Below are positions 59,070-64,000 of a DNA stretch of 64,000 nucleotides, one piece after another (position 1 is the stretch's first letter; each line of letters opens with the position of its first letter). The translations under genes were made by a program, and so were the position numbers. The notes beneath the pieces are model-generated. The model ran no database searches, had not been told where the DNA came from, and saw only the letters and a list, made by a program, of their open reading frames with translations. The stretch lies in contig NZ_CP104205.1 in NCBI RefSeq assembly GCF_025244665.1, forward strand, positions 62,001 through 126,000, written 5' to 3'. This stretch comes from Maribacter litopenaei. Its GTDB lineage: Bacteria; Bacteroidota; Bacteroidia; Flavobacteriales; Flavobacteriaceae.

Positions 59070-61330
59070 TTAATTGAGCCTATAGCGTAAACCTAAAAAT
59101 CCTCGTATTCCTTGATTGGATCCATACACATAGGAAGGGTCAAAAGTCAGTGCATTTGGATTATTAGGAGTAGCGGTGGGATTGCCATTGGCATCAAACA
59201 CTACTTCTCTGTCAAAGGGGTCGTTGGCTCGGCTATGATAAAAGGATTGCCTCGATTTGGTGTCCAATCCAATAAGTTTTTAATACCTCCATAAATTTCA
59301 AAACCTGTTAGTCCCTTGTAAGTGAACTGGATATTACGGATGCTCCAAAGCGGGGAGTAATCGCTTCTAGGGTCGGAATCCCCTAAGGTGGGCAATCGCA
59401 TAGGGCCATATAGATTTCCGGTATAATCTACCATTAAATCTATACTTTGAAAGGTGTATCCCAAATTCCAGGTGCCCGTGTAGCTTTCGGTAAGTATTTG
59501 TCGTGTCTTGATTCCATTTTCAGTCTGACTCACATCCTGTAATGTGGCACCCAATAGAAATTTGAATCCATTTTGGAATACTATATCCAAATTGGCGCTT
59601 ATGCCTTTAGATTCTGAGAAGCCATCTAAATTATCGTAGATTATCTGATTGGGGTTGGTATCATAATCTGGTAAAATGGCATTGCTGAACCGAGTGTAAA
59701 AGAGAGATGCATCTATGCTGGCAAAAGTACCGTTGGAGCCATACATTTTTTTAAGGTAATTAAGATTCACATTAAATGAACGCTCCGGTTCCAATGCCTC
59801 AGTGACAATGACCTCCCTAGCACCGGTTAAGGCGGCATGTTCTTCTGTAAATAGGTTTACCACTCTAAAACCTGTTCCTGCGTTTAAGCGAAGGATGTCA
59901 TTTTCCGCTACCTTAAATCGATAGGCTGTTCGGGTGTATAAATAGCCCCATGTCTTCTGTCATAATCGTACCTAAGGCCTAACAACAAGGAGTGTTTACG
60001 GGCCAGGACGATTTCATCCTGGAGAAATACACTGGGAATCCATACTTCGTCCGCTAGATTGGTGGCAGGGGTATTATCGTTGTAATAATTATATCTAAGC
60101 GATGTACCCAACAACAGATCATGAACCCCCAATTTCTTATCCCAGGTCAACTGGGAAAATCCGATGCGTTGGTCGGCCAAATACGGGGTATCACCATATA
60201 CCGAATTTTGACTGTGATCATTATATGAAAAGGAAAACAGCAGTTTTTCCTTGAGCGGAAGTTGGTATTTTCCCAAGATTTCCCATCGACTGGTGTAAAT
60301 GCTTTCACCATATATCTCGTCTCCGCCACGGTATTCGGGGTCCATTGCAATTCTCCGCCCCATCGGTCCTCATAAAAATAGCGTCCCGCCAAGGAGAATA
60401 TCCGGTTTTCATTACGCTGAAAGCTCCACTTTTGAAAGACCGATACACGATCCTGTAGGGTTAAATCCGTAAAATTATCCCCGTTGTTGTCTACTAATTG
60501 ATCAAAATTGAAGTAGTTGATGCCCAATAGGACATTGGATTTTTGCCCAACATCTATTTTGGCACCAAGATCTAAATTGTATTCTCCCCAACCTGTCAAA
60601 AAGGCGTCGGCAGCAAAATCGGGAGCCTCCAGATTATTCTTGGTGATAATATTGATCAAACCTCCAACGGCCTCGCTCCCGTACAAACTGGAAGCTGGCC
60701 CTTTTACGATTTCCACCTGTTCAATGAGAGAATTTGGAATACTCGATAATCCATAAACTGTTCCCAAACCGCTCACGATAGGCATCCCATCAATAAGTAC
60801 CAATGTATAGGGTCCTTCTAGGCCATTGATGTGAATATCCCCAGTATTGCAGACGTTACAGTTGATTTGGGGCCGTACGCCATTTACGTTTTGTAAGGCC
60901 TCAAAAATACTGGCAGTGGGATTTTTTTAAGGAATGTGGGGCTATACACCTCAACCGGTACGGGGCTTTCGGAGCGACTGACCGCTTTAAGGGTCCCGGT
61001 AACGACCATTTCGTCCAAGCTTTCCGTAGTAGCTTCCAAATCAATATTCAGAACCAGTTTCCGGTTTTCCTCTAGGGTAATCCTTTGTGTGTAAGGGGTA
61101 TACCCCATTACTGATGCGATAAGTGTATAGAATCCAGGTGCTATCTCCTTCATGGAATACGAACCCAATTCATCAGATGAGGTACCCATTGGGGTATTTT
61201 TAAGATAAATGTTTACAAAAGGTAGTGTCTGATTCTCCGAGGTAACTGTTCCGGATATGCTTGCATACTGCCCCATGGCCCTAATGGCACTGAGAACGAA
61301 CAGGAGTATAAATAGGATTCTAAAAAGCAT
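59070..61330 (-). CDS. TonB-dependent receptor, probable metal or metallophore uptake (frame-disrupted)
   Basis: Joined frames give about 753 aa: signal peptide, a carboxypeptidase-regulatory-like domain (ISGTVTSENQTLPFV), then a plug carrying INCNVCNTGDIHINGLEG, and a barrel ending FLGLRYRLN. Two cysteines in the plug are typical of a Bacteroidota receptor branch found beside DtxR/MntR regulators. Breaks at about 60928 (one A lost in a run), 60336 (TTCGGGG, expected TTCTGGGG), 59931 (TTCGGG, expected TTCTGGG) and 59230 (CTCGGC, expected CTCTGGC); the last three are CCAGA losses. The -7 box at 61373-61380 overlaps a palindrome. The substrate metal is unknown. Confidence 0.85.
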
Positions 61331-61348
61331 TATCTAAAATTATATTTT

Positions 61349-61363
61349 AATTTTACTAAAATT
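61349..61363. promoter_or_regulatory. Palindrome in receptor/DtxR spacer
   Basis: AATTTTACTAAAATT is a perfect 15-bp palindrome (7-bp arms around C). It lies between the divergent TonB receptor and DtxR genes and may be a regulator site, though AT-rich palindromes can occur by chance. Confidence 0.4.
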
Positions 61364-61365
61364 TA

Positions 61366-61383
61366 ATTTAGACAAAACTAAAT
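61366..61383. promoter_or_regulatory. Candidate DtxR-family operator over receptor promoter
   Basis: ATTTAG (61366-61371) and CTAAAT (61378-61383) are perfect inverted arms around six bases. On the minus strand the site contains TAGTTTTG (61373-61380), a TAnnTTTG -7 box for the TonB receptor. A metal-loaded DtxR protein bound here would repress the receptor. Confidence 0.55.
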
Positions 61384-61403
61384 ATTTGTTTTTAGATATA
61401 AAA

Positions 61404-61422
61404 ATGTAATTTAGCTTTACAT
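61404..61422. promoter_or_regulatory. Inverted repeat upstream of the DtxR gene
   Basis: ATGTAA (61404-61409) and TTACAT (61417-61422) form perfect 6-bp arms around seven bases, ten bases before the DtxR-family ATG. It may serve autoregulation. Confidence 0.4.
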
Positions 61423-61431
61423 AAAAATGAT

Positions 61432-62094
61432 ATGACGCTCTCTGAAGAAGATTATATAAAGACCATTTACCATTTAAGTAGTGGACAAGAGGAATCTATA
61501 TCCACAAATGCCATTGCGGATCAAATGGCAACCAAACCCTCCTCCGTAACGGATATGGTGAAGAAACTGTCCGAAAAGAATATGGTAAACTACAAGAAGT
61601 ACAAGGGAGTATCCTTAACCGAAAAAGGTAGGCTTACTGCGCTTTCCATAGTTCGAAAGCACCGATTATGGGAGGTTTTCTTGGTGGATAAATTGGATTT
61701 TGCTTGGGATGAGGTTCATGAGGTCGCTGAGCAACTGGAGCACATTAAAAGCGATAAGCTCATCGATAAATTGGATACTTATCTAGGAAATCCAAGGGTG
61801 AATCCACATGGAGATCCCATTCCATCGAAGGAGGGAGTCTTTAAAAAATCGGTCAAAAAATTAATAAGTGAACTTCCTGTTGGTTCCAAAGGTGTTTGCG
61901 TTGGGGTCAATGATTCTTCCGTAGCATTTTTAAAGTTTTTGGACAAAAACAAAATCTCTTTGGGGGATAGTCTAAGAATAATAGAACGTGAGGATTTTGA
62001 TGGTTCGGTGAGCATTGTCATCAATGACAGGGAAATGAGAATATCCGATCAAATTGCTTCCAACCTGTTTTTAGAAATTTTAGAAAATAAATAA
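61432..62094 (+). CDS. DtxR/MntR-family metal-dependent regulator (220 aa)
   Basis: An intact regulator. The N-terminal winged helix is clear (SEEDYIKTIYHLS, then KPSSVTDMVKKLSEKNMVNY), followed by the dimerisation domain with metal-ligand candidates (EVHEVAEQLEHI) and a C-terminal SH3-like/FeoA-like domain (about residues 150-220). It senses Mn or Fe. It is followed after seven bases by the ZIP gene and is divergent from the TonB receptor, which fits control of metal import. Whether it prefers Mn or Fe cannot be told. Confidence 0.92.
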   Translation: MTLSEEDYIKTIYHLSSGQEESISTNAIADQMATKPSSVTDMVKKLSEKNMVNYKKYKGVSLTEKGRLTALSIVRKHRLWEVFLVDKLDFAWDEVHEVAEQLEHIKSDKLIDKLDTYLGNPRVNPHGDPIPSKEGVFKKSVKKLISELPVGSKGVCVGVNDSSVAFLKFLDKNKISLGDSLRIIEREDFDGSVSIVINDREMRISDQIASNLFLEILENK

Positions 62095-62101
62095 TCATAG
62101 T

Positions 62102-62923
62102 ATGGATTCGGTAATAACTTATTTTGAATCAATAAATCCTGTTTTAGCAGCTTTATATGCTACCCTTTTTACTTGGGGACTTACGGCAGCGGGAGCGGCA
62201 CTGGTGTTTTTCTTTAAAACCATGAATAGGGCCGTTTTGGATGGTATGTTAGGTTTTACGGGTGGAGTAATGGTCGCCGCCAGTTTTTGGAGTTTGCTGG
62301 CCCCAGGGATTGAAATGAGCCCCGGAGAGGGTTTTGTTAAGGTGATTCCCGCCGCTGTGGGCTTTTTGTTGGGAGCAGGTTTTATTTTTGGGCTGGATAA
62401 AATTCTTCCTCACTTACATATTAATTTTAAGGAAAGCGAGGCAGAAGGTGTCAATACTCCTTGGCACAGAACTACCTTGTTGACTCCGGCCATTACCTTA
62501 CACAACATTCCGGAAGGACTTGCGGTAGGTGTGCTATTTGGTGGTGTTGCCGCTGGTTTTGATGGAGCTTCCATTGGGGGAGCGGTGGCCTTGGCCCTGG
62601 GCATTGGCTTACAAAATTTCCCGGAGGGTTTTGCTGTAGCCATGCCCTTAAGAAGGCATGGTCTTAGTAGAAAAAAGAGCTTTTTATTTGGACAGGCCTC
62701 AGCCATTGTGGAACCCATCGCAGGGGTTACGGGTGCGTGGGCCGTACTCACATTTCAACCCATTCTACCTTATGCCCTTTCTTTTGCCGCAGGGGCAATG
62801 ATTTTTGTGGTAGTGGAAGAAGTAATTCCGGAAACACAACAGGACAAATACACAGATATTGCTACCATGGGCTTTATAGGGGGCTTTATTATTATGATGA
62901 CTTTGGACGTTGGTTTGGGGTAG
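62102..62923 (+). CDS. ZIP-family metal transporter (273 aa)
   Basis: An intact ZIP permease with about eight membrane helices. The metal-path motifs HNIPEGLAVG and QNFPEGFAVA in the middle helices are diagnostic, and a later EEVIPE supplies another acidic site. There is a short His-bearing loop (HLHINFKE) between helices. It is co-transcribed with the DtxR regulator. ZIP proteins import Zn, Fe or Mn; the regulator suggests Mn or Fe here. Confidence 0.92.
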   Translation: MDSVITYFESINPVLAALYATLFTWGLTAAGAALVFFFKTMNRAVLDGMLGFTGGVMVAASFWSLLAPGIEMSPGEGFVKVIPAAVGFLLGAGFIFGLDKILPHLHINFKESEAEGVNTPWHRTTLLTPAITLHNIPEGLAVGVLFGGVAAGFDGASIGGAVALALGIGLQNFPEGFAVAMPLRRHGLSRKKSFLFGQASAIVEPIAGVTGAWAVLTFQPILPYALSFAAGAMIFVVVEEVIPETQQDKYTDIATMGFIGGFIIMMTLDVGLG

Positions 62924-63049
62924 GGACAATTTCCAAGGAGAAGCTCAAATAATTTTTCCGGGAATCCGTAGTTATACTTATTGAATATATATCCGTTCCG
63001 TCCAAAAAGGATGGAAATTAATGAATGATGCTAACGGAATAAAAAATAG

Positions 63050-63490
63050 ATGGTTTCTAAAAAGAGGCACTGGTTTTGGAATTTATTGTTGGTCATAACT
63101 GTAATAGTTTGTGTCTCGGTATTGACCATGCATTATAGAAACTGGATTAAAACCGCTCCAGATCATATCCAATTAGTGTCGGGTTTTTACATAGAGAAGG
63201 TGTCTTACTCGGATTTGGACAGTGTTGTGCTTGTGGAAAGAATTCCTCCTATGATTCGATTGAATGGTTTCTCCGCACTCGAAAAGGAAAAGGGGATTTT
63301 TCAGGAATTCAAGGATTCCCTAACTGATAAAAAAATCTATGTTTTTGTGGACAACATCTCCCAACCTAAAATTAAGCTTGTCTACAATGATTCTATAAAA
63401 CTGTACTTTAATCTCAAAGATTCCATGGAGACCGTTGTCATGTTCAATGGGTTACAGGAGAAATTAACGAAGGGAATGGTACCCAACTAA
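63050..63490 (+). CDS. Membrane-anchored hypothetical protein (146 aa)
   Basis: A single N-terminal membrane helix (FWNLLLVITVIVCVSVLTM) after a Lys-Arg-His-rich start anchors a soluble domain of about 110 residues with alternating hydrophobic strands (DLDSVVLVERIP, KIYVFVDNIS, ETVVMFNGLQ). No family recognised. It is preceded by a spacer of about 126 bases with no clear promoter and followed after 49 bases by the DUF423 gene on the same strand. Confidence 0.6.
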   Translation: MVSKKRHWFWNLLLVITVIVCVSVLTMHYRNWIKTAPDHIQLVSGFYIEKVSYSDLDSVVLVERIPPMIRLNGFSALEKEKGIFQEFKDSLTDKKIYVFVDNISQPKIKLVYNDSIKLYFNLKDSMETVVMFNGLQEKLTKGMVPN

Positions 63491-63539
63491 AACTATTGCT
63501 TTGTAAATTGCAGTTGTTTTTAACTTTTCACTGACTTTT

Positions 63540-63926
63540 ATGGTTTTACTTTCCCAAGTTATAGGGGCACTTTTTGGCTTGTTAGGGATTATCTTGGGAG
63601 CTTTCGGGGCCCACAGATTAAAAAAGTCCTTTACCCAAGACCAAATGAACAGTTTTGAGACGGGCGTCAAATATCAAATGTACCATGCTTTGGTACTATT
63701 GATGATAGGGTTTAATTTCAATTTGGAAACTAAGTTAGAGCACTATATGGTGTTCAGTTTTATTTTGGGCACATTGCTTTTTTCCTTTAGCATTTATGGT
63801 TTATGTGTAAGCGCATCAAAAGGGAAGAAACTGAAATTTTTAGGTCCAGTTACTCCCCTCGGAGGACTTTTGTTGGTTGTTGGTTGGAGTTTATTATTTT
63901 ATAACCTGATCAGAAACCTTTTTTAA
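63540..63926 (+). CDS. DUF423 (YwdK-like) membrane protein (128 aa)
   Basis: An intact small membrane protein with four helices. The N-terminal LGLLGIILGAFGAHRLKKSF-type segment and KYQMYHALVLLMIG are the hallmarks of DUF423, and the end PVTPLGGLLLVVGW completes the domain. Function unknown across the family. Its stop overlaps the end of a convergent minus-strand gene by a few bases. Confidence 0.9.
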   Translation: MVLLSQVIGALFGLLGIILGAFGAHRLKKSFTQDQMNSFETGVKYQMYHALVLLMIGFNFNLETKLEHYMVFSFILGTLLFSFSIYGLCVSASKGKKLKFLGPVTPLGGLLLVVGWSLLFYNLIRNLF

Positions 63927-64000
63927 TATCTAAGGTACATATTGCCATTAATGGTGTTCAATTTCAATTTGTTGGTACCATTGGCCGTTTTGCCCGATAT
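63923..64000 (-). CDS. C-terminal fragment of a gene running off the window
   Basis: On the minus strand an open frame enters from the right edge and ends at TAA (63923-63925), giving TANGTNKLKLNTINGNMYLR-Y at its C-terminus. The repetitive Asn/Ile/Gly strand pattern resembles the end of DUF4097-type beta-repeat proteins, but 25 residues are too few to classify. Confidence 0.4.
   Translation of the reverse strand: MSGKTANGTNKLKLNTINGNMYLRY

Noticed and set aside
2569..61330. Widespread pseudogenisation of a decaying genome
   Set aside because: Essential genes are affected, the broken proteins are otherwise well conserved, and breaks cluster at one motif, which neutral decay would not do.
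1..64000. CRISPR array, tRNA, rRNA, prophage or insertion sequence
   Set aside because: No regularly spaced repeats, cloverleaf-like segments, transposase or integrase sequences, or phage structural genes were seen on either strand.

Overview
The window reads as chromosomal DNA of a marine-type Bacteroidota, most likely Flavobacteriaceae. The evidence is a SusC/SusD pair, CRTAC1-type FG-GAP proteins, DUF3078 and DUF6503 proteins, a yicC-gmk-nadD run, carotenoid genes (GGPP synthase and CrtY), AT-rich spacers and several TAnnTTTG promoter boxes. No tRNA, rRNA, CRISPR array, prophage or insertion sequence was seen.

Layout. 0.1-1.4 kb: small secreted proteins of unknown role. 1.65-14.1 kb: a sugar-oxidation locus with two GMC flavoprotein dehydrogenases, a gluconate-2-dehydrogenase-subunit-3 partner, three TIM-barrel isomerase/epimerase-like proteins, a Gfo/Idh/MocA oxidoreductase, an MFS permease and two DUF1080 lipoproteins. 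It has no glycoside hydrolase and no SusCD pair, and fits 3-keto-glycoside catabolism. 14.2-28.3 kb: mostly housekeeping (yicC, gmk, nadD, a Pit-type phosphate transporter plus OprP-like porin, dgt, dxs, tadA, csp, an M20 peptidase). 28.4-32.2 kb: small accessory genes, including a tetR/cupin pair and two copies of a palindromic repeat. 32.2-36.5 kb: a CLC channel, aspS and a small MORN-like protein. 36.5-43.2 kb: a tetR-tolC-MFP-RND efflux operon with a clear operator. 43.4-44.4 kb: an ECF sigma factor and a membrane protein. 44.6-56.7 kb: an operon-like block SusC-SusD-CRTAC1-vanadium haloperoxidase-CRTAC1. 56.9-59.0 kb: GGPP synthase and lycopene cyclase. 59.1-62.9 kb: a TonB receptor divergent from a DtxR regulator and a ZIP transporter. 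The remainder is small membrane proteins.

A dominant feature is that about half of the larger genes, including essential ones (gmk, aspS, dxs), are interrupted by one-base frame disruptions. When the frames are rejoined, most disruptions fall on one degenerate pentamer, CCRGA (complement TCYGG). CCGGA gains a base (usually CCG[A/T]GA) and CCAGA loses its first A. Most of the rest look like homopolymer miscounts. I read this as sequence error at a probably modified motif, not gene decay, so broken genes are annotated as single CDS spanning the disruption. All family assignments come from reading the translations; no database search was run.
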